Source of the DNA: Selenomonas sp. AE3005
GTDB lineage: Bacteria > Bacillota > Negativicutes > Selenomonadales > Selenomonadaceae
NCBI RefSeq assembly: GCF_000686945.1
Contig: NZ_JMME01000005.1
Coordinates: 124,001-188,000 of the forward strand
DNA length: 64,000 nt
Direction: 5' to 3'
The notes under the pieces are model-generated. The model searched no databases. It worked only from the letters and a program-made list of their open reading frames with translations, and had not been told where the DNA came from. A program made the position numbers and the translations under genes. Positions 18,610-26,269 of this stretch are shown piece by piece (the first letter of the stretch is position 1; every line of letters starts with the position of its first letter).

Positions 18610-19512
18610 TTGGTGAGGAAGGCAGTTTTTGGCAAGTTTATCAGTGTGGTGGTACTGGCAGTGGCCATCGGCGGCCTGTTTGGCTGGGCCTGGTTTGCTA
18701 ATAGTCAGGCCAAAGAACAGCCGCAGACTGAGGCTGAGCCGGGGGTTGAGTCTGAGGCTTATGTGCTGGCCAAGGGCGATTACAGCAATCTGACCGGGGA
18801 AAATCTCAGTGTGGATAAACCAGTTTATGACCGCTATACCCTTAAACAGCGTCAGGCAAAAGGCCTGCCTACCATGCTGCCGGCTCTGCCGCATTATAAT
18901 AAGGAAAAGATTGCGTATCTGACTTTTGATGATGGCCCCGATGATGTCAATACGCCGGCTATTTTGGACGTGCTGAAAGCCCATGGTATACATGCGACCT
19001 TCTACGTGCTGGGCGCTATGGCAGAAAAGCATCCTGAGGTGCTGAAACGGATATTTACAGAAGGTCATGCGATTGGCAACCATAGTTACGACCATAAGTA
19101 TCAGGAACTTTATCAGAGTAAGGATACATTTATCGCCCAGATGCAGCATACCGACGATGTTATCTTTAATATTCTGGGCGTACGTCCCTTTATCATCCGT
19201 GCCCCTGGTGGTACGGTGGGAATGTTTGAAGGAGACTATTACAACGCGTTAAATCTTTTGGGCTATGTAGAGCATGACTGGAATGTGCTGACTGAGGACG
19301 CCACGCCGGAACATCCTTCGGCTGAACGGCAGATTCAGTATGTGGATAGGCGCACGCAGGGCAGTCTGAAGGATAACATGGCGCTGATACTCATGCACAG
19401 CAACGGTGGCAAGGAGGAAACTGTACGGGCTTTGCCGGGCATAATTGCCACGCTCAAGGCCAAGGGCTATCGTTTTGGTGTGGTATCGCCGATAACTCCG
19501 CAGCCCTGGTGA
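18610..19512 (+). CDS. Exported polysaccharide deacetylase (NodB/CE4)
   Basis: Membrane-anchored CE4-type deacetylase of about 300 residues. An N-terminal membrane helix (about 10-28) is followed by a linker and the NodB domain: metal/base motif TFDDGP, metal-binding HSYDH, RAPGG, and the C-terminal LILMHSNGGKEETVRALPGII. These match peptidoglycan or chitooligosaccharide deacetylases, and an exported role in cell-wall modification is likely. TTG 18610 is 7 bases after GGAGG; TTG 18607 and GTG 18613 are alternatives. It is followed closely by a beta-lactamase-fold gene. Confidence 0.88.
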   Translation: MVRKAVFGKFISVVVLAVAIGGLFGWAWFANSQAKEQPQTEAEPGVESEAYVLAKGDYSNLTGENLSVDKPVYDRYTLKQRQAKGLPTMLPALPHYNKEKIAYLTFDDGPDDVNTPAILDVLKAHGIHATFYVLGAMAEKHPEVLKRIFTEGHAIGNHSYDHKYQELYQSKDTFIAQMQHTDDVIFNILGVRPFIIRAPGGTVGMFEGDYYNALNLLGYVEHDWNVLTEDATPEHPSAERQIQYVDRRTQGSLKDNMALILMHSNGGKEETVRALPGIIATLKAKGYRFGVVSPITPQPW

Positions 19513-19537
19513 TATAGCAAAGGAAAGGTCAGGTCGT

Positions 19538-20470
19538 TTGGTGACGGGAAAGCGGTTTACGACATTTATAGCCTTGCTGCTGATTTTGCAGCTGGGGGCG
19601 TTGTCCTCCGTGACGCTGTGGCAGCGTTATGGTGATGGGGCGGCAGCCAGTGCCGCCGAAATGACAGCACAGCATAATATAAAGTCCGGCCAGCCGGCTG
19701 ATTTGGCTGCGCTGGCCCAAAACACCCAAAGTATTTTGGGAACGGAAAGCAAAGGCTTTTCCGTGTATTTTTTGCGGCCGGAAAGGGAAGTTGAACCATA
19801 TATTCACAATCAGCGGGCCATGATGCCGGCCAGTATGATAAAACTCTTTGTCATGGCCAAGGTCATGCAGGATGTGCATGACAAGCGGTTGTTCCTCGAT
19901 GAACAGCTGACCATCAAGCGCAAGGACGTTGTCGGCGGTGCCGGAGTCATCACCTGGTATAATGCCGGGGAGCGGCGCACTATTTTGCAGCTGGTAAAGC
20001 TGATGATTACCGACAGTGATAATACCGCCACCAATATGCTGATAGACCGCGTTGGGCTTACACAGCTGAATGCCTATCTTTCGCAGCAGGGGTTTAAGGA
20101 TACGGTCATTGCCAACAAAATGATGACAGGCAACCGGGGACGCAAGAATTTTTCTTCCGTACGGGATATCGGCCATCTGCTGACCAGAATGTATTATCGG
20201 GAGCTGGTAGCTGAGGAGGAGGACAGCATTATGCTGGATATTCTCCTGGAACAGAATGATAAGGAGTGTTTCCCCAAGGCGCTGCCGGCTTATAAAATCG
20301 CCCATAAAACCGGGGAAATCGACGGTGTGTTTGCTGACGGCGGCATTTTCTTTGGGCCGCAGGGCACGTTTATTCTCGTGGCCATAAACGAGCATTATGC
20401 AGAAAGAATGGACGCGATTACCAAAATGCAGAAACTGGCGCAGTATTATGCAGGGACCTTGGGGGAGTAA
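19538..20470 (+). CDS. Beta-lactamase-fold serine hydrolase (class A-like)
   Basis: A 310-residue exported protein of the penicillin-binding/beta-lactamase fold. A membrane or signal segment lies at about 8-26. The three family motifs are present: S99-M-I-K102 (SxxK), DSDNTATN (SDN) and AHKTGEIDG (KTG). The omega-loop ExxLN with the deacylating Glu of true class A beta-lactamases is not visible; the corresponding stretch reads MTGNRGRKNFSSVRD. It could be a slow lactamase, a D,D-peptidase-like enzyme or a cell-wall hydrolase. It starts 25 bp after the deacetylase gene, so the two may act together on the cell wall (inference). Confidence 0.82.
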   Translation: MVTGKRFTTFIALLLILQLGALSSVTLWQRYGDGAAASAAEMTAQHNIKSGQPADLAALAQNTQSILGTESKGFSVYFLRPEREVEPYIHNQRAMMPASMIKLFVMAKVMQDVHDKRLFLDEQLTIKRKDVVGGAGVITWYNAGERRTILQLVKLMITDSDNTATNMLIDRVGLTQLNAYLSQQGFKDTVIANKMMTGNRGRKNFSSVRDIGHLLTRMYYRELVAEEEDSIMLDILLEQNDKECFPKALPAYKIAHKTGEIDGVFADGGIFFGPQGTFILVAINEHYAERMDAITKMQKLAQYYAGTLGE

Positions 20471-20474
20471 GTTA

Positions 20475-21084
20475 AAATTGCAGTTTGTTGTTTAGTTCGT
20501 GCTAAAAATTATCCCGTTAATACGTGCAAGGGGTTCACGGGGGAGTAATTTTTCTGCCTCCGCTAAACGACACACCTCGGAAAATATAGCTGTCCAGTTA
20601 CCTGCGCCGGGCGGGCCAACGGCGCTCCTTTCAGCGTAGTTGCTTAGCTGCGTACTACAGTGTGCCGGCCTTCGCTGCGCTCAGGCAGTCGCTCCCCGCA
20701 TAAAAATCACTCCCCCGTTCGCCCCCACAAACGACCTGTGCAATTGCCACGAACTCGTTGCTCCCGTAACAAGAACATCGATGTACTTGTTCCCTGTCAC
20801 AGCGAAATAATCATTTTACACGGACGCCGCTTAGGGCGGAGGTGGTGATGCTTTTCGCAGTGGAACGACTGTCCGAACGCAGTGAGGACTGGCCCACAAA
20901 CAATAGTCCCTGGATATTGAGATGAACAATCGCGCCGCTGGCCTGCCCGGCGCAAGGTAGCTAAAAAGTGCTGTCGTTTGCTAGTGGGACATTCAGTGCA
21001 ACAGCGAAAAGTATTACCACCTCCACCCGACTGAGCTGTAACAAAAAAATTTCAGAACGCATTGACCTACAACCTGCATTTTAA
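20475..21084. repeat. Large palindromic intergenic element, copy 1 (long form)
   Basis: About 610 bp that fills the gap between the hydrolase gene and rpsF. It matches 34699-35104 and 49172-49778 in the same orientation. The left ~200 bp recurs as a diverged inverted copy in the right ~200 bp (for example 20834-20858 against the complement of 21004-21028), around a central hairpin at 20768-20791 with core ACATCGATGT. The left end is AAATTGCAGTTTG; the right end is diverged in this copy. Short ORFs inside it (e.g. 20660-20848) are conserved only because the DNA repeats. Confidence 0.9.
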
Positions 21085-21130
21085 GTAAGTGTTTTATTTG
21101 GGGGCGCTGGGGAAATCCGCGAAAAAACTC

Positions 21131-21159
21131 TTGCAATGCGTGGTAGTTAATGGTATACT
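21131..21159 (+). promoter_or_regulatory. rpsF-ssb-rpsR promoter
   Basis: TTGCAA, 17 bases, TATACT, about 100 bases before rpsF, just outside the repeat. Confidence 0.75.
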
Positions 21160-21204
21160 TTTTAAGTCGTGAGACAAATAATGTTTTGAGTTGAAATGCT
21201 ATTT

Positions 21205-21248
21205 CAACCTCTGCTCCTGTGCGAGCAGGAGCCAAAGACCAGAGAGGG
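21205..21248 (+). promoter_or_regulatory. Possible S6:S18 leader hairpin
   Basis: A two-tier stem-loop in the rpsF 5' UTR: outer CCTCT/AGAGG and inner GCTCCTG/CAGGAGC with a small loop and a one-sided internal bulge. Bacterial rpsF leaders often carry a structure that binds the S6:S18 complex for autoregulation; this one has the right place, but I could not confirm the conserved bulge. Confidence 0.45.
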
Positions 21249-21258
21249 AGGTGATTTC

Positions 21259-21546
21259 GTGAGAAAGTACGAAGTCATTTTTATCGTGAAACCGATGGAA
21301 GAGGAAGCTACGAACGCTGTTATCAGCAAGTTCACTAAGCTCATCACCGAAAACGGCGGTACTATCGATAAAGAAGATCGTTGGGGTAAGAAGCGTCTTG
21401 CCTATGAGATCAAAGACTGCACTGAGGGTTTCTATGAACTGCTCTACGTTACTTGCGAACCTGCATGCGTAGCAGAGTGTGACCGTGTAATGAAGATTAC
21501 TGACGGTATCCTCAAGCACATGATCGTGAAAAACGACGAAGAATAA
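21259..21546 (+). CDS. rpsF: 30S ribosomal protein S6
   Basis: S6 (95 aa) binds with S18 to the central domain of 16S rRNA. The sequence MRKYEVIFIVKPMEEEATNAVI...GTIDKEDRWGKKRLAYEIKDCTEGFYELLYV is typical. I choose the GTG at 21259, which is preceded by GGGAGGTGA; a longer frame from 21196 would be non-homologous and overlap the leader hairpin. It begins the standard rpsF-ssb-rpsR operon. Confidence 0.97.
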   Translation: MRKYEVIFIVKPMEEEATNAVISKFTKLITENGGTIDKEDRWGKKRLAYEIKDCTEGFYELLYVTCEPACVAECDRVMKITDGILKHMIVKNDEE

Positions 21547-21585
21547 TTTAGAAGTACACCATTTTGGTGTCAGGGAGGATGTACC

Positions 21586-22017
21586 ATGAATAAGGCTATA
21601 CTGATTGGCAGACTTACCCGTGACCCGGAAGTGCGTTATACGCAGTCTGGTACGGCAGTTTGTACTTTTACTTTGGCTGTAGACCGTCGCTTTGCCCGTA
21701 AGGACGCAAATGATGGTCAGCCGACCGCGGATTTTATTCCCATTGTTGTGTGGAGCAAGCTGGCTGAAGTTTGCGGCAACAATCTGGTAAAGGGACGCCG
21801 TATTTCAGTAGAAGGCCGTATTCAGGTGCGCAGTTACGATGCACAGGATGGCTCGAAGCGTTATGTGACAGAAATCGTAGCTAATGAAGTTGAGTTCTTG
21901 GATTCCAAGGGCGCAGCTCCGCAGGCTGGCGGCTTTGGTGCTCCGGCACCGGCAGCTCCGGCCGCACCTAGTGATGGTTTTGGTCCGTCCATCCCTGACG
22001 AAGAAATCCCATTTTAA
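21586..22017 (+). CDS. ssb: Single-stranded DNA-binding protein
   Basis: SSB of 143 residues: an N-terminal OB fold ([34 protein letters not shown]), a short Gly/Ala/Pro linker and the acidic C-terminal tip ([10 protein letters not shown]) that recruits replication and repair partners. It is the middle gene of rpsF-ssb-rpsR, with a GGGAGG ribosome site upstream. Confidence 0.97.
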   Translation: MNKAILIGRLTRDPEVRYTQSGTAVCTFTLAVDRRFARKDANDGQPTADFIPIVVWSKLAEVCGNNLVKGRRISVEGRIQVRSYDAQDGSKRYVTEIVANEVEFLDSKGAAPQAGGFGAPAPAAPAAPSDGFGPSIPDEEIPF

Positions 22018-22037
22018 GACAGGAGGGAATTACTTTG

Positions 22038-22268
22038 ATGAGACGTGACAGAGGCAGAAGACCTCGTAGAAAAGTCTGCTCGTTCTGCGTAGACAAGGTC
22101 GAGCATATCGATTATAAAGACGTAGCAAAACTCCGCCGCTTCATTACGGAGCGCGGTAAGATTTTACCCCGTCGTATCTCCGGCAACTGCGCTAAGCATC
22201 AGCGTCAGGTGACCGTTGCTATCAAGCGTGCACGCAATATCGCATTGCTGCCGTTCACTGCTGAATAA
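22038..22268 (+). CDS. rpsR: 30S ribosomal protein S18
   Basis: S18 (76 aa) with the expected core ([50 protein letters not shown]). The N-terminal part has Cys residues (VCSFCVDK) that with a later Cys could make a zinc site, as in C+ type S18. The start is ATG 22038, with AGGAGGG upstream. It ends the operon, followed by a strong terminator. Confidence 0.97.
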   Translation: MRRDRGRRPRRKVCSFCVDKVEHIDYKDVAKLRRFITERGKILPRRISGNCAKHQRQVTVAIKRARNIALLPFTAE

Positions 22269-22275
22269 GAGTAGT

Positions 22276-22305
22276 AAAATCCTCCCTTCGGGGAGGATTT
22301 TTTTT
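22276..22305 (+). terminator. Terminator after rpsR
   Basis: Stem AATCCTCCC / GGGAGGATT with a TTCG loop and a run of T. Confidence 0.92.
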
Positions 22306-22315
22306 GTAAAAGTAT

Positions 22316-22344
22316 TTGAAATTTTAGAGTCAGTGTGATAAACT
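22316..22344 (+). promoter_or_regulatory. Promoter of the T-box/ileS transcript
   Basis: TTGAAA, 17 bases, TAAACT, placed immediately before the T-box leader. Confidence 0.6.
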
Positions 22345-22354
22345 ACTACTTGTT

Positions 22355-22602
22355 AATGTGTAAATGCGTTGAGGAAGAGAGTATCCGTCAAAGAAAACTT
22401 TAGCGAGCTGGGGCCGGTGAAAGCCAGTAGTGAGTAGGGGACGGTGAAAATCACTTCGGAGCAGCAGGCTGAAATCCCTTGGGGACAGTAAGCTTCGCCG
22501 GTATTCCCCGTTACGGAATAGCGTATGTTGGTACGTGAAAAATAGGTGGTTTATAAGTGTAGGTATACCTGCATCCTGTTTTTAGGATGCAGGTTTTTTT
22601 AT
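22355..22602 (+). promoter_or_regulatory. T-box leader of ileS (tRNA-Ile sensing)
   Basis: A complete T-box riboswitch. Stem I features are seen in order: the GAAGAGAGTA start, AGCGAGCTGGGGCCGGTGAAAG, and CACTTCGGAGCAGCAGGCTGAAATC. The specifier is read as AUC (22474-22476), an isoleucine codon, matching the downstream gene. The T-box bulge is TAGGTGGTTT with UGGU at 22547-22550 to pair with the ACCA end of uncharged tRNA. The terminator is CCTGCATCCT / AGGATGCAGG (22568-22593) with a T-run. Uncharged tRNA-Ile should favour the antiterminator and raise ileS expression. Confidence 0.93.
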
Positions 22603-22620
22603 TTTGGAGGAGGAGTTCGT

Positions 22621-25600
22621 TTGTACAGCAAGGTTGACACCAATTTGAACTTCGTGGAGAGAGAAAAGGAAGTTCTGGATTTCTGGAAGAAAAATAACAT
22701 CGCGCAGAAGGCAATTGACCAGCGTGAAGGCTGCGATACCTTTACGTTCTATGATGGCCCGCCGACGGCTAACGGCAAGCCGCATATCGGTCACGTGCTG
22801 ACGCGTGTTATCAAGGATATGCTGCCGCGTTATCAGTCTATGAAGGGCAAGAAGGTACTGCGCAAGGCTGGCTGGGATACGCACGGCCTGCCGGTAGAGC
22901 TCGAAGTCGAAAAGCTCGTGGGCATCAACGGCAAGGAACAGATTGAAGAATACGGCATTGAGCCGTTCATCAAGAAGTGCCGTGAGTCTGTTTGGAAATA
23001 CAAAGGCATGTGGGAAGAATTCTCCGATGTCGTTGGTTTCTGGGCTGACATGGAACATCCCTACATCACCTATGAAAATGACTTCATTGAATCCGAATGG
23101 TGGGCGCTCAAGGAAATCTGGAAGAAGGGCCTGCTCTACAAGGGCCATAAGGTTGTTCCTTACTGCCCGCGCTGCGGCACCCCGCTGTCTTCCCACGAAG
23201 TAGCCCAGGGCTATAAGGACGTTAAAGAACGTTCTGCCATGGTCAAGTTCAAGGTAAAAGACGAGGACGCTTACTTCCTCGCCTGGACGACGACTCCCTG
23301 GACGCTGCCCTCCAACCTCGGCCTCTGCGTTAATCCGGAAGTGGATTACGTGAAAATCAAGGTTGACGGCACAGTTTACTACATGGCCGAGGCCCTTGTG
23401 GATACGGTCTTTGAAGGTGTCGAAGGCGAACGTGAAGTCCTTGAAAAATACAAGGGCAAGGACCTCGAATACCGTGAATATGAACCGCTTTATGACTATG
23501 CTGTCGGCAAACTCAAGAAAAAAGCGTTCTATGTGGTTTGCGATGACTATGTTACGACTTCCGATGGTACGGGTATCGTTCATATTGCCCCGGCTTTCGG
23601 TGAGGACGATAACCGCGTTTGCCGCAAGTACGATATGCCGTTCGTGCAGTTCGTAAACAACAAGGGCGAAATGACGGAAGAAACCGACTGGGCTGGCGTA
23701 TTCGTCAAGGACGCAGACCCCCTGATTATCGACGACCTCAAAAAGAGCGGCAAGCTCTTCAAGGCGCCGAAGTTTGAGCACAGCTATCCGCACTGCTGGC
23801 GCTGCGACACGCCGCTCATCTACTATGCGCGTGAAACCTGGTTTATCAAGATGACGGATGTCAAAGATAAACTTATTGCCAACAACAACAAGGTTAACTG
23901 GATTCCGAAATCCATCGGTGAAGGCCGTTTCGGTGACTGGCTCGAACATGTGCAGGATTGGGGCCTGTCCCGTAACCGTTACTGGGGTACGCCGCTGCCG
24001 GTTTGGGAATGTGAATGCGGCCATCAGCACACGATTGGCTCCATTGCTGAACTCAAGGAAATGAGCGACAACTGCCCGGACGATATCGAACTGCACCGTC
24101 CGTACATTGACGCCGTGACCATCAAGTGCCCGGAATGCGGCAAGGAAATGCACCGTGTACCGGAAGTTATCGACTGCTGGTTTGATTCCGGTTCCATGCC
24201 GTTTGCTCAGTGGCATTATCCGTTTGAGAACAAGGAAATCTTTGAAAAGCGTTTCCCGGCTGACTTCATTTCCGAGGCCGTTGACCAGACGCGCGGCTGG
24301 TTCTATTCGCTGATTGCCATCTCCACGCTGCTCTTTGATGAGGCACCGTACAAGAATGTCATCGTGCTCGGCCATGTACAGGATAAGGACGGCCGCAAGA
24401 TGAGTAAGTCCAAGGGCAACGCTGTTGACCCCATGCAGGCACTCGGTCAGCATGGCGCTGACGCTATCCGCTGGTACTTCTACGAAAACAGTGCGCCGTG
24501 GCTGCCGAACCGTTTCCATGATGATGCAGTACAGGAAGGCCAGCGCAAGTTCATGGGCACGCTCTGGAATACTTATGCGTTCTTCGTGCTCTATGCCAAT
24601 ATCGACAATTTCGATGCGACCAAGTACACGCTCGACTACGACAAACTGTCGGTCATGGATAAATGGGTGCTGAGCCGCCTCAATACCATGGTCAAGGAAG
24701 TGGACAGCGACCTGGGCAGCTACAAGGTTACCGAGGCTGCCAAGGCATTGCAGGCTTTCACGGACGAACTGTCCAACTGGTATGTTCGCCGCAGCCGTGC
24801 CCGTTTCTGGGCCAAGGGCATGGAGCAGGATAAGATTAACGCTTACATGACTCTCTGGACGGCACTCGTGACCACGGCCAAGGCTGCCGCTCCGCTGGTA
24901 CCGTTCATCACCGAATCCATCTACCGCAACCTCGTTTGCAGCATTGATAAATCTGCTCCGGAATCCGTACATCTGGCTGATTATCCGGTGGTCAACGAGG
25001 CCTGGATTGATGAAGAACTCGAAAAGAACATGGAACTCGTGCTCGAAATCGTGGTACTGGGCCGTGCGTCCCGTAACGAAACCAACATCAAGAACCGCCA
25101 GCCGGTGGCTCACATGTATGTGAACGCAGAACGCGAGCTCTCCGACTTCTTCAAGGAAATTGTCGAAGACGAACTCAACGTCAAGGAAGTTGTCTTTAAG
25201 GAAGATATGGAAGAATACCTCTCCTACAGCTTTAAACCGAACTTCCGCGTGCTCGGCCCGAAGGTCGGCAAGCAGATTGGCGCAGTGAAAGCTGCTCTTT
25301 CCAAGCTCAACGGCTCCAAGGCCAAGACCGAACTTGACTCCACGGGCAAGCTGGTCATCGCCCTGTCGGATGGGGATGTAGCGCTCACGACTGAAGATGT
25401 GGAAGTTTCCATGGCTCAGACGGAAGGCTTTAACTGCCAGCGTTACAATGGTGTGACCATTGCGCTTGACACCACGCTGACGGAAGAACTTCTGGCAGAA
25501 GGCTTTGTCCGCGAAATCATCAGCAAGGTACAGACCATGCGCAAGGAAAATGGCTTTGAAGTCACTGACCACATCAAGGTCAGCCTGGCCGGCAATGAAA

Positions 25601-25740
25601 AACTGCAGGCTATCGTAGCGCAGAATGAGGATTACCTTAAAGAAATCACGCTGGCTGATGCTGTGGCATACGGCACGCTTTCCGGTACGGAAAAAGAATG
25701 GAATATCAATGGGGAAACTGTAACTATCGCCGTTGAATAA
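22621..25740 (+). CDS. ileS: Isoleucyl-tRNA synthetase
   Basis: Class I aminoacyl-tRNA synthetase (1039 aa). It has the HIGH motif (GKPHIGHVL), the KMSKS motif (KMSKSKGN), the editing CP1 domain (TTTPWTLPSNLGL), the WFDSGSMPFAQWHYPFEN region and a C-terminal anticodon-binding domain. It lacks the C-terminal Zn-ribbon of E. coli IleS and looks like the second, eukaryote-like class of bacterial IleS (long, ending in a DUF5915-like domain); this class is often less sensitive to mupirocin, but that cannot be judged here. Start TTG 22621 follows GGAGGAGG. A >1000-residue antisense ORF is a codon-bias shadow. Confidence 0.97.
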   Translation: MYSKVDTNLNFVEREKEVLDFWKKNNIAQKAIDQREGCDTFTFYDGPPTANGKPHIGHVLTRVIKDMLPRYQSMKGKKVLRKAGWDTHGLPVELEVEKLVGINGKEQIEEYGIEPFIKKCRESVWKYKGMWEEFSDVVGFWADMEHPYITYENDFIESEWWALKEIWKKGLLYKGHKVVPYCPRCGTPLSSHEVAQGYKDVKERSAMVKFKVKDEDAYFLAWTTTPWTLPSNLGLCVNPEVDYVKIKVDGTVYYMAEALVDTVFEGVEGEREVLEKYKGKDLEYREYEPLYDYAVGKLKKKAFYVVCDDYVTTSDGTGIVHIAPAFGEDDNRVCRKYDMPFVQFVNNKGEMTEETDWAGVFVKDADPLIIDDLKKSGKLFKAPKFEHSYPHCWRCDTPLIYYARETWFIKMTDVKDKLIANNNKVNWIPKSIGEGRFGDWLEHVQDWGLSRNRYWGTPLPVWECECGHQHTIGSIAELKEMSDNCPDDIELHRPYIDAVTIKCPECGKEMHRVPEVIDCWFDSGSMPFAQWHYPFENKEIFEKRFPADFISEAVDQTRGWFYSLIAISTLLFDEAPYKNVIVLGHVQDKDGRKMSKSKGNAVDPMQALGQHGADAIRWYFYENSAPWLPNRFHDDAVQEGQRKFMGTLWNTYAFFVLYANIDNFDATKYTLDYDKLSVMDKWVLSRLNTMVKEVDSDLGSYKVTEAAKALQAFTDELSNWYVRRSRARFWAKGMEQDKINAYMTLWTALVTTAKAAAPLVPFITESIYRNLVCSIDKSAPESVHLADYPVVNEAWIDEELEKNMELVLEIVVLGRASRNETNIKNRQPVAHMYVNAERELSDFFKEIVEDELNVKEVVFKEDMEEYLSYSFKPNFRVLGPKVGKQIGAVKAALSKLNGSKAKTELDSTGKLVIALSDGDVALTTEDVEVSMAQTEGFNCQRYNGVTIALDTTLTEELLAEGFVREIISKVQTMRKENGFEVTDHIKVSLAGNEKLQAIVAQNEDYLKEITLADAVAYGTLSGTEKEWNINGETVTIAVE

Positions 25741-25756
25741 TTGCATATTTTGGCAG

Positions 25757-25795
25757 CAGCCGTCCTGTTTGGGGGCGGCTGTTGTTATGTTGTTT
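25757..25795 (+). terminator. Terminator after ileS
   Basis: Stem CAGCCGTCC / GGGCGGCTG (one G-T pair) followed by a T-rich tract (TTGTTATGTTGTTTT). Confidence 0.75.
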
Positions 25796-25888
25796 TATTT
25801 AGCCTGCAGACAGGAAAAATTCTCATTTGCTAGAATATATAAAATGTGTACGTTAAAATCAAACGATAAAGGGAGATTGTATAAATAT

Positions 25889-26230
25889 ATGGAACAGCAT
25901 ACGCATGTATTAGAAGATGGGACGGTAGTAACCCATAGCCACGATGAACACCATCATGGACATACCCATAGTCATGCCCATACGAAAATGGTGCTGAACC
26001 GCATGTCGCGGCTTATCGGACATTTGGAGTCCATCAAGGGCATGGTGGAAAGCGGCCGGGACTGCAGTGAGGTGCTTATCCAGTTGTCCGCAGTAAAGAG
26101 TGCGATAAACGGCGTCAGTAAAATTATCCTCAAAGACCACATGGAGCACTGTATTGTGGATGCTGTCCGGGATAATGATAAAGAGGCCATTGACCAGTTG
26201 AATAAAGCTATTGACCAGTTTTTTAAATAA
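25889..26230 (+). CDS. CsoR-family metal-sensing repressor with His-rich N-terminus
   Basis: All-helical CsoR/RcnR (DUF156) repressor of 113 residues. The Cu(I) fingerprint of CsoR is intact: C59, H84 and C88, with the same 25- and 4-residue spacing as in characterised CsoR. An extra N-terminal stretch (residues 4-32) contains about a dozen His residues (THSHDEHHHGHTHSHAH), as in some Ni or Zn binding proteins, so the cognate metal is uncertain. The gene has its own upstream region and lies 45 bp before an RND permease gene, which it may regulate (inference). Confidence 0.85.
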   Translation: MEQHTHVLEDGTVVTHSHDEHHHGHTHSHAHTKMVLNRMSRLIGHLESIKGMVESGRDCSEVLIQLSAVKSAINGVSKIILKDHMEHCIVDAVRDNDKEAIDQLNKAIDQFFK

Positions 26231-26269
26231 AAGCCTGAAACGGGAAAAAATAAGGCAGGTGTTTCGTAA

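Noticed and set aside
19566-20395. Antisense ORFs over the beta-lactamase-fold gene
   Set aside because: They overlap a clear SxxK/SDN/KTG protein and show no motifs of their own.
20660-20848. Short ORF with relatives at 34875-35063 and 49357-49545
   Set aside because: Similar in the three places only because the DNA is a repeat; the frame starts in different contexts, lacks ribosome sites and is Arg/Ser-rich low-complexity.
22582-25746. Antisense open frame of 1054 codons over ileS
   Set aside because: It mirrors the ileS reading frame; strong codon bias in ileS removes stops on the other strand. It has no ribosome site and no recognisable domain.
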